64,000 bases of DNA, taken from assembly GCF_008041935.1 (NCBI RefSeq), contig NZ_VKAC01000013.1, positions 1-64,000 on the forward strand. The letters run 5' to 3'. Below the pieces are notes generated by a model. It saw nothing but the letters and a program-made list of their open reading frames with translations. It had not been told where the DNA came from and ran no database searches. The position numbers and the translations under genes are program-made. Of the stretch, positions 1-7,706 are shown one piece after another (position 1 is the stretch's first letter; each line of letters opens with the position of its first letter). Source of the stretch: Quadrisphaera setariae (GTDB lineage Bacteria; Actinomycetota; Actinomycetes; Actinomycetales; Quadrisphaeraceae).

Positions 1-121
1 TGACACCCACGCCCACGGGACCGAGGGTGTGCACTTCTTCACCCGCGGCAAGGTCGTCACCTCCCGCTGGCTGGACCCGAGCCACGCGGGCCTGAACCTG
101 GGCTTCCCCACCAACGCCTGA
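1..121 (+). CDS. mmsA: C-terminal end of CoA-acylating methylmalonate-semialdehyde dehydrogenase (partial)
   Basis: Only the last 39 codons are present; the reading frame begins at base 2 and stops with TGA at 119-121. The tail contains the motif GVHFFTRGKVVTSRW, which is typical of the C terminus of the CoA-acylating (methyl)malonate-semialdehyde dehydrogenases. These oxidise malonate or methylmalonate semialdehyde to acetyl-CoA or propionyl-CoA with NAD in the cytoplasm. The neighbour 95 bases downstream is a class III omega-aminotransferase, which would produce the semialdehyde, so the two fit one catabolic route. The catalytic part lies outside the window, so the call rests on the tail and the context. 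Confidence 0.75.
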   Translation, partial: DTHAHGTEGVHFFTRGKVVTSRWLDPSHAGLNLGFPTNA

Positions 122-135
122 CCCGCCGCTGGGCC

Positions 136-185
136 GGCCAGCGCCCGTGATCACGGGGACGCGTTCGTGATCACGGGCGCTGGCC
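136..185. repeat. Perfect 20-bp-arm hairpin, TGATCA-core palindrome family
   Basis: Bases 136-155 and 166-185 are perfect reverse complements, with a 10-base loop. Each arm carries CGTGATCACG. It sits between mmsA and the aminotransferase gene. It may act as a terminator or mRNA-stabilising hairpin, although there is no T run. The same core recurs at 16351-16423, 16842-16884, 23986-24000, 56963-56984, 58601-58648, 62814-62844 and 63931-63982. Confidence 0.85.
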
Positions 186-216
186 ACCCTCGACCACCTG
201 AGACGAGGACACCGCC

Positions 217-1599
217 ATGAGCCTGCTCGAGAGCCCCACCAGCTCCACCACCCCGACCGGTGACCTGCTCTCCCCGGAGGAGACCTACCGCCTGGACCGG
301 GAGCACGTCTTCCACTCCTGGTCCGCCCAGGGCCCCCTGCAGCCGATGGTCATCACCAGAGCCGAGGGCTCCCACGTCTGGGACGGCGACGGGAAGCGCT
401 ACCTGGACCTGTCCTCCCAGCTGGTGAACACCAACATCGGCCACCAGCACCCGGCAGTGGTCGCCGGCATCGTGGAGCAGGCCCAGCGGCTGTGCACCAT
501 CGCCCCCCAGCACGCCAACGCCGCGCGCTCGCGCGCCGCCCAGCTCGTCGCCGAGGTCGCCCCCGAGGGGCTGGACACGGTGTTCTTCACCAACGGCGGT
601 GCTGACGCCATCGAGCACGCCGTCCGCATGGCCCGGCTGCACACCGGCAGGTACAAGGTGCTGTCGGCCTACCGCAGCTACCACGGCGGCACCGCCACCG
701 CGGTCAACCTCACCGGCGACCCGCGCCGCTGGCCCAACGACTACGGCAGCGCCGGCGCGGTGCACTTCTTCGGCCCGTTCCTGTACCGCTCGGCCTTCCA
801 CGCCACCACCGAGGCCGAGGAGACCGAGCGCGCCCTGGCGCACCTCGAGCAGCTCATCACCTTCGAGGGCCCCGGCACCATCGCCGCCCTGGTGCTGGAG
901 ACGGTGCCGGGCACCGCCGGGATCATGCCGCCGCCGCCGGGCTACCTGGCGGGCGTGCGCGAGCTGTGCGACAGGTTCGGCATCGTCTACATCGCCGACG
1001 AGGTCATGGCCGGGTTCGGTCGCACCGGGCGCTGGTTCGCCGTGGAGCACTTCGACGTCGTCCCCGACCTGATCACCTTCGCCAAGGGCGTCAACTCCGG
1101 GTACGTGCCCCTGGGCGGGGTCGTCATCAGCGACGCCATCGCCGCGACCTTCCGCGACCGTCCCTTCCCCGGCGGCCTGACGTACTCCGGTCACCCGCTG
1201 GCGTGCGCGGCGGCCGTGGCGACGATCACCGCGATGCACGACGAGGGCATCGTCGAGAACGCGGACCGCCTCGGGCGCGAGGTGCTCGGCCCTGGGCTGC
1301 GCGAGCTGGCCGAGCGCCACCCCGTCATCGGCGAGGTCCGCGGCCTGGGCGTCTTCTGGGCCCTGGACCTGGTCAGCGACCGCGAGACCAGGGAGCCGAT
1401 CGCGCCCTACGGCGGCACCAGCGAGGCGATGGGCGTGCTGGTGAAGGCCCTGAAGGCGAACGGGGTGCTGCCGTTCACCAACTACCACCGCTTGCACGTC
1501 GTGCCGCCGTGCACGACCACCGACGACGAGGCCCGTGAGGGGCTGACCGCGCTGGACGCCGCGCTGACCGCGGTCGAGGAGCACCTGCACCTCGCCTGA
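217..1599 (+). CDS. Class III (omega) aminotransferase, aspartate aminotransferase family
   Basis: 460 residues, the usual length for class III PLP aminotransferases. The cofactor-binding Asp lies in DEVMAGFGRTG near residue 262, and the Schiff-base Lys is K290 in FAKGVNSGYVPLGG. The enzyme should move the amino group of an omega-amino acid (for example beta-alanine or 3-aminoisobutyrate) or a diamine to a keto acid, giving a semialdehyde. With mmsA just upstream and an FAD amine oxidase and cupin downstream, a role in beta-amino-acid or polyamine breakdown is likely. The ATG at 217 follows a purine-rich GACGAGGAC ribosome site. The exact substrate cannot be read from the sequence. Confidence 0.9.
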   Translation: MSLLESPTSSTTPTGDLLSPEETYRLDREHVFHSWSAQGPLQPMVITRAEGSHVWDGDGKRYLDLSSQLVNTNIGHQHPAVVAGIVEQAQRLCTIAPQHANAARSRAAQLVAEVAPEGLDTVFFTNGGADAIEHAVRMARLHTGRYKVLSAYRSYHGGTATAVNLTGDPRRWPNDYGSAGAVHFFGPFLYRSAFHATTEAEETERALAHLEQLITFEGPGTIAALVLETVPGTAGIMPPPPGYLAGVRELCDRFGIVYIADEVMAGFGRTGRWFAVEHFDVVPDLITFAKGVNSGYVPLGGVVISDAIAATFRDRPFPGGLTYSGHPLACAAAVATITAMHDEGIVENADRLGREVLGPGLRELAERHPVIGEVRGLGVFWALDLVSDRETREPIAPYGGTSEAMGVLVKALKANGVLPFTNYHRLHVVPPCTTTDDEAREGLTALDAALTAVEEHLHLA

Positions 1600-1706
1600 G
1601 GCCGGCAGGAACCGCGCGCACGTCGTCGTCGGCCCACCGAGGGACGACACTGGCCGAGCGACCCCCGACGAGACCCGACGAGACCCGCGACGAGAGGGAC
1701 AGCCGC

Positions 1707-3161
1707 ATGAGCAGGACCCGGACGGTGTGGGAGCGCAGCGCACCGGACCCCGCGCTGGTGGTCAAGGCCCTGGAGGGCAGCGAGCAGCGGGTGTTCTGGC
1801 TCGACGAGGCACCTCCCGCGCCCACCGCCGACCAGCTGACGGCCAGCACGTCGGCCGACCTGGTGGTGGTCGGTGGTGGGTACCTGGGCCTGTGGACCGC
1901 GGTGCTGGCGAAGCGTCGCGACCCCGGCCGCAGCGTGGTGGTGCTGGAGGCCGAGACCGTCGGGTGGGCGGCCTCGGGGCGCAACGGCGGCTTCTGCGAG
2001 GCGAGCACCACCCACGGCGAGGAGAACGGGCGCAACCGCTGGCCCGCCGAGTACGACCAGCTGGAGAGGCTGGGGCGCGAGAACCTCGACGCCTTCGCCC
2101 GCGACGTGGACGAGCTCGGCCTGGACTGCCACTTCGAGCGCACGGGCAGCCTGGCTGTGGCCGTCGAGCCGCACCAGGTGCCGTGGCTGTCCGAGGCCCC
2201 GGCCGCAGAGGCGGACGGGGCCGCGCACGAGGTGATGGACGCCGCTGCGACCCGTGCGCAGATCGACTCCCCGATCTTCCTGGCCGGGCGGTGGGACCGC
2301 GACGACGTCGCCCTGCTCCAGCCCGCCCGCCTGGCCCGGGAGCTGGCCCGGGCAGCTCGCGAGCTGGGGGTGCGCGTCTTCGAGCACTCCGCCGTCACCG
2401 GGATCGACAAGCCCGCTGGGGGCTCGGGCAAGGGCGGCCCCCAGGTGGTCCGCACCGCCCGCGCGGCGGTCTCCGCGCGGCAGGTGGTGCTGGCCACCGG
2501 CGTCTTCCCCGCGCTGCTGCGGCGTGACCGCCTCATGACCGTGCCCGTCTACGACTACGTGGTCATGACCGAGCCGCTGACCGCGGAGCAGAAGCGGGCC
2601 GTGGGGTGGCAGAACCGCCAGGGGCTGACCGACCTCGCCAACCAGTTCCACTACATCCGCCTGTCCGCGGACGACCGGGTGCTCTTCGGCGGGTACGACG
2701 CGGTCCACCACGCCGGCGGGCGCGTCGACTCGCGCTACGAGGACCGTCCCGAGACCTACGAGCGCCTCGCCAGCCACTTCTTCACGATGTTCCCGCAGCT
2801 GGAGGACGTGCGCTTCAGCCACCGCTGGGCCGGGGCGATCGACACCTGCACCCGCTTCGCCGCCTACTACGGCACCGCGCGCAGGGGTGACCTGGCCTAC
2901 GCGCGCGGGTTCACCGGTCTGGGGGTGGGGGCCACGCGCTTCGCCGCGGAGGTGCTGCTGGACCTGCTGGCCGGGGTGCCGACGGAGCGCACCGAGCTGG
3001 AGCTGGTGCGGCGCAAGCCGCTGCCGTTCCCCCCGGAGCCGGCGACGGCGGTGGGGGTGGCGCTGACGAAGGCCTCCCTGGACAGCGCCGACCACCACCA
3101 GGGCCGGCGCAACCTGTTCCTCAAGGCGCTGGACGCCGCCGGCCTGGGGTTCGACTCGTGA
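1707..3161 (+). CDS. FAD-dependent amine/D-amino-acid oxidase (DAO family)
   Basis: 484 residues. The dinucleotide-binding motif VVVGGGYLGLWTA lies near residues 53-65, followed by the ExxxxGWAASGRNGG segment typical of DAO-family flavoenzymes such as gamma-glutamylputrescine oxidase or glycine/D-amino acid oxidases. The C terminus has the usual FAD-contacting GFTGLGVGATRF segment. It should oxidise an amine or amino acid, releasing ammonia and peroxide. It lies about 107 bases after the aminotransferase gene and overlaps the cupin gene by 4 bases (GTGA), so those two are translationally coupled. The substrate is inferred only from its place beside mmsA and the aminotransferase. Confidence 0.85.
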   Translation: MSRTRTVWERSAPDPALVVKALEGSEQRVFWLDEAPPAPTADQLTASTSADLVVVGGGYLGLWTAVLAKRRDPGRSVVVLEAETVGWAASGRNGGFCEASTTHGEENGRNRWPAEYDQLERLGRENLDAFARDVDELGLDCHFERTGSLAVAVEPHQVPWLSEAPAAEADGAAHEVMDAAATRAQIDSPIFLAGRWDRDDVALLQPARLARELARAARELGVRVFEHSAVTGIDKPAGGSGKGGPQVVRTARAAVSARQVVLATGVFPALLRRDRLMTVPVYDYVVMTEPLTAEQKRAVGWQNRQGLTDLANQFHYIRLSADDRVLFGGYDAVHHAGGRVDSRYEDRPETYERLASHFFTMFPQLEDVRFSHRWAGAIDTCTRFAAYYGTARRGDLAYARGFTGLGVGATRFAAEVLLDLLAGVPTERTELELVRRKPLPFPPEPATAVGVALTKASLDSADHHQGRRNLFLKALDAAGLGFDS

Positions 3162-3517
3162 GGGCGCCCCGCAGGCTGCTGTGCGCCGACGCGCTCAGCG
3201 CTGACCTGCCCGAGCCGCTCCCGGCGGGAGAGGCGGTCATCGCCGGCGCCCCCACCGCGCGGTACCTCGAGCTCGCCGGACCGGAGGGCGTCGAGGTGGG
3301 TCTGTGGGAGATGACGCCGGGCTCAGCACGCGACACGGAGGCCGAGGAGGTCTTCGTCGTCCTGGCCGGTCGCGCCACCGTCACCGTCGCGGTCGACGGG
3401 GACGACGACGAGGTGCTCGAGCTGGCTGCCGGATCCGTGGTGCACCTGCACGCCGGTGACCGCACCACCTGGACCGTGCACGAGCCGCTGCGCAAGCTCT
3501 ACCTGCAGCTGCCCTGA
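3158..3517 (+). CDS. Small cupin-domain protein
   Basis: 119 residues, a single cupin barrel with segments VFVVLAGRATVTV and LAAGSVVHLHAGDRTTWTVHE near residues 66-108. The GTG start at 3158 overlaps the stop of the oxidase by 4 bases, so it is co-translated with it. Such cupins often follow DAO-type oxidases in actinobacterial amine-catabolism clusters, where they may bind a metal or ligand. The histidine content (HLHAGD) would allow metal binding, but the barrel lacks the full set of ligands of classic dioxygenases. The function is therefore unassigned. Confidence 0.8.
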   Translation: MRAPRRLLCADALSADLPEPLPAGEAVIAGAPTARYLELAGPEGVEVGLWEMTPGSARDTEAEEVFVVLAGRATVTVAVDGDDDEVLELAAGSVVHLHAGDRTTWTVHEPLRKLYLQLP

Positions 3518-3555
3518 CCTCCTCCGGCAGCGGCTGGCCCGGCCCGCGCCGGGTG

Positions 3556-3561
3556 TAGCGT
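3556..3561 (+). promoter_or_regulatory. -10 box TAGCGT for a leaderless leader-peptide transcript
   Basis: TAGCGT is followed by exactly 7 bases and then GTG at 3569. This is the same geometry as at many other genes here (for example 5018, 16446, 55958). It puts the transcription start at or next to the GTG and leaves about 149 bases of leader before the methyltransferase gene. Confidence 0.6.
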
Positions 3562-3568
3562 CGCCGTC

Positions 3569-3610
3569 GTGATCAGCGCTGCACGCCGCCTGTGGTGGCC
3601 GCCCTCGTAG
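3569..3610 (+). CDS. Candidate 13-residue leader peptide with tandem Trp codons
   Basis: The reading frame GTG...TAG encodes MISAARRLWWPPS. It begins 7 bases after a TAGCGT -10 box, so it should be translated from the first base of the message. Adjacent Arg-Arg and Trp-Trp codons are typical of attenuator leader peptides. A 6-bp hairpin (3599-3604 with 3610-3615) overlaps its last codons and stop. The next gene, a SAM methyltransferase, begins at 3718 with its own GGAG site. A role in sensing charged tRNA-Trp is inferred; no U-rich terminator is visible. Confidence 0.45.
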   Translation: MISAARRLWWPPS

Positions 3611-3615
3611 GGCGG
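3599..3615 (+). promoter_or_regulatory. Small hairpin at the end of the leader peptide
   Basis: CCGCCC (3599-3604) pairs with GGGCGG (3610-3615) around the loop TCGTA. It covers the last two sense codons and the stop of the leader peptide, so ribosome position on the Trp codons at 3593-3598 could decide whether it forms. Further downstream is the short palindrome CGCACGCGTGCG. This is a possible attenuator element; the mechanism is not demonstrated by sequence alone. Confidence 0.35.
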
Positions 3616-3717
3616 GCACTCCGCAGCGCACCAGCGCCTCGCAGTCCCTCAGCCCCCACCGGCTGACGGACGCACGCGTGCGGTCCTCCAGGCCGGTCCG
3701 ACCTCGGAGCACCTCCC

Positions 3718-4467
3718 GTGACCACACCCGAACCACCCCAGCAGGGCTCGTCCGGCTTCGGCGACGTGCTCGTCAGCGCCCGGTCCCTCGCCGAGTACCG
3801 CGCGATGTTCGACCTCGCCGACGCCGACCTCGCGGGCAGCGTCCTCGACTGCCCCGGCGGAGCGGCCTCCTTCACGGCCGAGGCCCGCCGGGCCGGCGTC
3901 GACGTCGTCGCCGTCGACCCCACCTACCCACCGGCAGGGCCCGCCGCGGAGCGCGGTCGAGCGCTGCGGGCGCTCGGCGAGCACGCGGCGGCCGAGGCGG
4001 AGCGCGGCTCGGCCTGGGCGCGCGAGCGCGCCGCCGACTTCGCGTGGACCTTCTTCCCCACCCCGGAGGACCACCTCGCCGAGCGCCTCCGTGCCGCGGC
4101 CGCGTTCGCGGCCCACGCCTCGTCGGAGCCGGACCACTACGTGCAGGCGTCCCTGCCGCGGCTGCCGTTCGCCGACGGCGCCGTCGACCTGGTGCTGTGC
4201 TCCCACCTGCTCTTCACCTACGCCGACCGCCTCGACGACGCCTTCCACCTCGCGGCCCTGCGGGAGCTCGTGCGCGTCGCGCGCCGCGAGGTGCGCGTGT
4301 TCCCGCTCGTCGTCGTCGGGGGAGGGGGAGAGCACGCCGGTCTGGGGGCGCTGCTCGAGCAGCTGGCCGCTGAGGCCGTCACCGCTGAGCTCAGGCCGAC
4401 CGACTACAGGTTCCAGCGCGGAGCCGACCGCGTGCTGGTGCTGCGGCCGAGGATGATCGACGGGTGA
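3718..4467 (+). CDS. Class I SAM-dependent methyltransferase-like protein
   Basis: 249 residues. A glycine-containing SAM-binding loop appears as VLDCPGGAASF near residue 42, followed by the acidic VVAVDPTYP strand end, and a later motif IV-like VDLVLCSHLLF near residue 156. The middle part has an unusual alpha-helical insertion. The GTG start at 3718 has GGAG about 8 bases upstream. Its stop overlaps the GTG of the kinase gene, so the two form a coupled pair, preceded by a leader region with a Trp-Trp peptide. The methyl acceptor is unknown. The GG loop is shorter than the usual GxGxG, so SAM binding is probable rather than certain. Confidence 0.7.
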   Translation: MTTPEPPQQGSSGFGDVLVSARSLAEYRAMFDLADADLAGSVLDCPGGAASFTAEARRAGVDVVAVDPTYPPAGPAAERGRALRALGEHAAAEAERGSAWARERAADFAWTFFPTPEDHLAERLRAAAAFAAHASSEPDHYVQASLPRLPFADGAVDLVLCSHLLFTYADRLDDAFHLAALRELVRVARREVRVFPLVVVGGGGEHAGLGALLEQLAAEAVTAELRPTDYRFQRGADRVLVLRPRMIDG

Positions 4468-5000
4468 GCGTCCTCGTCGTCATCGCGGGTCCGCAGGCCT
4501 CGGGCAAGAGCACCCTGGCGCCTGCTCTGGCGGAGCGGCTGCGCGCGCAGGGGGAGGTCGTCGCCGTCGTCGAGCTCGACGCGCTCGCCGCGATGGCGCT
4601 GCCGACGCTGCCCGGCTGGGACGTCGCGCACCGGATCTTCGAGACCGTCACGGGTCTGTGGCTCCGCTCGGGGACCACGTGCGTCGTCGCCGAGGGGAGC
4701 GGCTCGGCGGCGGAGGTGGCGAGCGTCGTCCGCCAGGCGCCCGCCGGCACCGCCGTGCTGACGGTCGGGGTGACGACCACGCTGGACGTCGCCTACGAGC
4801 GCGCCCGGGCCGACCCGACCCGCGGCCTCTCGAAGGAGCTCGGCTTCCTCACCGGCGTCTACGAGAGGTGGCCGGACGAGCTGCGGCGGCTCGCCCCCGA
4901 CGTCGTCCTCGACACCAGCGAGCGCGGCGTCGAGGACTGCGTGTCGACCCTGGTGCGAGAGGTCGAGCGACGGCACGTCGAGGCGTCCTCCAACGGGTGA
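4464..5000 (+). CDS. P-loop kinase-like ATPase
   Basis: 178 residues. The Walker A motif GPQASGKST lies at residues 9-17, after the strand VLVVIA. The size and the later DPTRGLSKE helix resemble small actinobacterial AAA/zeta-type kinases that phosphorylate small molecules. The GTG start overlaps the stop of the methyltransferase gene (GTGA), so both are made from one message. The substrate is unknown. No second domain is visible. Confidence 0.75.
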   Translation: MSVLVVIAGPQASGKSTLAPALAERLRAQGEVVAVVELDALAAMALPTLPGWDVAHRIFETVTGLWLRSGTTCVVAEGSGSAAEVASVVRQAPAGTAVLTVGVTTTLDVAYERARADPTRGLSKELGFLTGVYERWPDELRRLAPDVVLDTSERGVEDCVSTLVREVERRHVEASSNG

Positions 5001-5017
5001 GCTCTGCGGGGCGTGGC

Positions 5018-5023
5018 TAGCGT
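5018..5023 (+). promoter_or_regulatory. -10 box TAGCGT, leaderless start of the aldo/keto reductase
   Basis: TAGCGT, then 7 bases, then GTG at 5031. This spacing favours 5031 over the in-frame GTG codons at 5013 and 5022, which would lie inside the promoter. Confidence 0.6.
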
Positions 5024-5030
5024 GACGCCC

Positions 5031-5906
5031 GTGGACACCTTTGCTCTGGGCAACCTGTCGGTGCACCGCGTCGGGTTCGGGGCGATGCAGCTCCCCGGTC
5101 CAGGCGTCATGGGTCCTCCGCGCGACCGCGACGCGGCGATCGCGGTGCTGCGGCGGGCCGTCGAGCTGGGCGTCGACCACATCGACACCGCGCAGTTCTA
5201 CGGGCCCGACGTCGCCAACGAGCTCATCCGCGCGGCGCTGCACCCGTACCCCGACCACCTCGTGCTGGTCTCCAAGGTCGGTGCGACCCGCGACGCCGAC
5301 GGTGGCTGGCTGCCCGCGCAGCGACCCGAGCAGCTGCGCTCGGCCGTCGAGGAGAACCTCCGCTCGCTGGGGGTGGAGCAGCTCGGCGCGGTGAACCTGC
5401 GCCTGCACGACGGTCAGGGGCACGGCGACGAGCACGACGAGCAGCCCGTGGCGCTCGAGGACCAGCTGGGCGAGATGGTCGCGCTGCGCGACGAGGGCAA
5501 GATCGCTGGCGTCGGCATCTCCACCGCCACGCGCGCGCAGGTCCAGCAGGCCGTCGACCAGGCCGGGATCGTGTGCGTGCAGAACGCCTTCAGCCTGCTG
5601 GACCAGTCCGACGCCGACGTGCTGGACCTCTGCCACGAGGCGGGTGTCGCGTACGTGCCCTACTTCCCGCTCGGCTCGGCCTTCCCTGGCACGCCGAAGG
5701 TGGTGGAGGACCCCGCGGTGCTCGCCGTCGCCGCCCGCACCGGCGCCACCCCGGCGCAGGTCGGTCTGGCCTGGCTGCTGGCCCACCGGCCCAACGTGCT
5801 GCTCATCCCCGGCACCTCGAGCCTCGCGCACCTGGAGGAGAACGTGGCGGTGGCGGAGGTCGGGCTGTCACCGGAGGACGTCGCACAGCTCGAGCGCGAG
5901 CGCTGA
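5031..5906 (+). CDS. Aldo/keto reductase
   Basis: 291 residues, typical for the family. The catalytic tetrad is visible: Asp and Tyr in DTAQFYGP, Lys in VLVSKVG and His in LRLHDGQ. The C-terminal NADP-binding segment reads LLIPGTSSLAHLEENV. It should reduce aldehydes or ketones with NADPH in the cytosol; the substrate is unknown. The start at GTG 5031 is chosen because a TAGCGT -10 box ends 7 bases upstream. The gene converges on the HTH gene with only 3 bases between the stop codons, leaving no room for a separate terminator. Confidence 0.9.
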   Translation: MDTFALGNLSVHRVGFGAMQLPGPGVMGPPRDRDAAIAVLRRAVELGVDHIDTAQFYGPDVANELIRAALHPYPDHLVLVSKVGATRDADGGWLPAQRPEQLRSAVEENLRSLGVEQLGAVNLRLHDGQGHGDEHDEQPVALEDQLGEMVALRDEGKIAGVGISTATRAQVQQAVDQAGIVCVQNAFSLLDQSDADVLDLCHEAGVAYVPYFPLGSAFPGTPKVVEDPAVLAVAARTGATPAQVGLAWLLAHRPNVLLIPGTSSLAHLEENVAVAEVGLSPEDVAQLERER

Positions 5907-5909
5907 CCC

Positions 5910-6437
5910 TCACCACCGCGCCAGGACGACGAAAGCCGCGGCGGGGCGGCCCAGCCACTGCGTGACCCGCAGCACCAGCTCCGCGTCCGCCAGGCGCGCC
6001 CGCCGGAGGTCGGTCAGCCGCGACGGAGTGCATCTCAGCTCCTCCGCCAGGGCGGTCCACGTCAGACCGCGCTCGCGGCGACGCTGGTCGAGCGCCCCGT
6101 GCAGGAGCGGCAGGTCGAAGCGCAGACGGTGGCCCGGACCCGCCACCGGCAGAGCGGTGGTGCCGACGTCGACGGCGGGTCCGACGAGGAACTCCTCCGG
6201 GGTGCGCCCGATCCAGCGCAGGAGCACGAGCGCGTACTGGCAGGTCATGGTGCCGCGCCTCGCCGTCCGCACGAGAGCGCCGGAGCACAGGCAGTCGTCA
6301 GCCAGCCCGAGGTTGAGGTCGTGCGACTGGTCCCACAGCTCGTCCGCCAGCTGCGCCCAGTCGAGCCCGGGCTCCGCGCGCTGCGCGTCGAGCGCGGCGA
6401 TGCGTGCGGCCCCGTCGAAGGACGCCAGCGCGGGCAT
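5910..6437 (-). CDS. Tandem helix-turn-helix-like protein
   Basis: 175 residues from ATG at 6437. The protein reads as two halves of similar plan. Residues about 10-75 (ALDAQRAEPGLDWAQLADEL to LLRWIGRTPEEFLV) and about 108-172 (ALDQRRRERGLTWTALAEEL to TQWLGRPAAAFVV) both look like lambda-repressor/XRE helices. The second copy has the better HTH (TWTALAEELRCTPSRLTDL). The gene is divergent from the SRPBCC gene, which it may regulate. DNA binding is inferred from the fold pattern only. Confidence 0.7.
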   Translation of the reverse strand: MPALASFDGAARIAALDAQRAEPGLDWAQLADELWDQSHDLNLGLADDCLCSGALVRTARRGTMTCQYALVLLRWIGRTPEEFLVGPAVDVGTTALPVAGPGHRLRFDLPLLHGALDQRRRERGLTWTALAEELRCTPSRLTDLRRARLADAELVLRVTQWLGRPAAAFVVLARW

Positions 6438-6545
6438 GCGGCGAGTCGAGCACTGCAGTTCCGGTCTGTCTGCCCCCTGGCGCGATGAGTCCTGGCGGGT
6501 CGGGCGGTCACTCCACCACCACCGGCACGACGAGGGAGACCCGCC

Positions 6546-7001
6546 ATGACCGCCCGACCGATCGACAAGACCATCGACATCGCCGCCCCGCCGCAGCGCG
6601 TGTGGGAGGTGCTGTTCGGCGACGCCACCTACCGGGAGTGGACCTCCGTCTTCGCGGAGGGCTCCTACGCCGACACCGACTGGCGGGAGGGCAGCACCGT
6701 CCGCTTCCTCGGTCCCGAGGGCGGCGGCATGCTCGGTCGCATCGTCGTGGGCCGCCCTCACGAGCTGCTCGACGTCGAGTACGACGGCTTCGTCTCGCAG
6801 GGCCGTGTCGACACCGACAGCGACGCCGCCCGCGAGTACCGCGGGACCCACGAGTCCTACCGCCTGGAGGCGGTGGACGCCGGCACGCACCTCGCCGTGT
6901 CAGCGCCCGTGGGGGAGGAGCACTACGACGCCATGGTCGGCGCCTGGGACGACGCGCTGACACGCGTCAAGCAGCTCGCCGAGGCCGACCCGCGCGGCTG
7001 A
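6546..7001 (+). CDS. SRPBCC-family (START-like) small-ligand protein
   Basis: 151 residues. It starts with the typical strand/helix opening of SRPBCC proteins (DKTIDIAAPPQRVWEVLFGD) and the WREGSTVRF strand, and ends with the long C-terminal helix DALTRVKQLAEA. These proteins form a hydrophobic cavity and act in stress responses, antibiotic biosynthesis or ligand transport. The ATG at 6546 follows GAGGGAGACCCGCC, a good ribosome site. It is divergent from the tandem-HTH gene, an arrangement common for a regulator and its target. Confidence 0.8.
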   Translation: MTARPIDKTIDIAAPPQRVWEVLFGDATYREWTSVFAEGSYADTDWREGSTVRFLGPEGGGMLGRIVVGRPHELLDVEYDGFVSQGRVDTDSDAAREYRGTHESYRLEAVDAGTHLAVSAPVGEEHYDAMVGAWDDALTRVKQLAEADPRG

Positions 7002-7153
7002 ACCGGCCGCGGCCGCTGGTCACCACCGGTCGGGTGCCACCTCGAGCCGGGTCCGGTGGTCCCAGGAGGCGTCGACCTCCGTGCGGGAGGCGAACACCGA
7101 GTCGACCACCAGCGGAGGCGCCCGGGGCGCCTGTCGGTCCCGGCGGTGCCAGC
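7002..7153. other. Intergenic stretch with a short minus-strand coding-like frame
   Basis: Between the SRPBCC and VOC genes. A minus-strand frame ending at a TGA near 7016-7018 reads VVDSVFASRTEVDASW and then a charged tail, about 29 residues, with coding-like composition. It could be a gene remnant or a tiny peptide gene. It has no convincing start signal, so no gene is called. Confidence 0.3.
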
Positions 7154-7546
7154 ATGCCTCCTGTGGTCTCCCGCACGGCGAACTCCTGCATCGACTCCCG
7201 CGACCCGCAGGCCCAGGTGGCCTGGTGGGCCCAGGTGCTCGACGACTACGAGCCTGACGAGGACGGCGGTGACGACGAAGCCGGCCTCGTGGGTCCGGCC
7301 GGGCGGAGCCTCATCTTCTTGCGGGTGCCCGAGCCGAAGACGGTGAAGAACCGCATGCACCTGTGCCTGCGTCCCGTCGACCGCAGCCGCGACGAGGAGG
7401 TCGACCGCCTCCTGGGTCTGGGGGCGACCCTCCTCGACGACCTCCGCACTCCCGACGCCGGGTGGGCGGTGCTCGCCGACCCCGAGGGCAACGAGTTCTG
7501 CGTGCTCACCACGAACGCCGACGAGGCGGGCGTCTCCCGGAGGTAG
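7154..7546 (+). CDS. VOC-family (glyoxalase-like) protein
   Basis: 130 residues, one glyoxalase/bleomycin-resistance fold: the opening CIDSRDPQAQVAWWAQVL, a middle MHLCLRP strand with a likely metal-ligand His, and the closing signature VLADPEGNEFCVL. Such proteins are metal-dependent lyases, isomerases or binding proteins; the ligand is unknown. An alternative start is GTG 7163, which has CAGCAT 7 bases upstream like the leaderless genes elsewhere here. I keep ATG 7154 but the choice is open. Confidence 0.8.
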   Translation: MPPVVSRTANSCIDSRDPQAQVAWWAQVLDDYEPDEDGGDDEAGLVGPAGRSLIFLRVPEPKTVKNRMHLCLRPVDRSRDEEVDRLLGLGATLLDDLRTPDAGWAVLADPEGNEFCVLTTNADEAGVSRR

Positions 7547-7593
7547 CCGCGCCTCGTCCTCAGCCGGTCGGGGAGCGCCGACGGACGGGAGGC

Positions 7594-7621
7594 TCAAGTC
7601 CTGGGCCCCACATGCCGAAGT
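7594..7621 (+). promoter_or_regulatory. Candidate FliA (sigma-28) promoter
   Basis: TCAAG at 7594-7598 and GCCGAAGT at 7614-7621, with 16 bases between TCAA and GCCG. This resembles flagellar sigma-factor promoters (TCAA/TAAA with about 15 bases to GCCGATAA). A second copy with 15-base spacing precedes the chemotaxis receptor at 49396. It would drive the PilX-type gene from a start near 7630. Confidence 0.45.
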
Positions 7622-7706
7622 GCTCTCGTCGCCGACTGACGTCGTCGACGTCGCGCCGACCTGCAACCCCTGGGTGCGCGCTTCTCCCGAGGAGCGGTCA
7701 GCACCT

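Noticed and set aside
151-1743. 530-residue minus-strand open frame
   Set aside because: It covers the aminotransferase gene antisense. Its composition (Gly/Arg/His/Val-rich low complexity) is that of a shadow frame in GC-rich DNA, and it has no start signal or family motif.
7620-7706. Longer N terminus for the PilX-type protein from GTG 7620
   Set aside because: The start would lie in the -10 element of a FliA-like promoter. The added 29 residues have no signal-peptide character, and GTG 7707 has a ribosome site.
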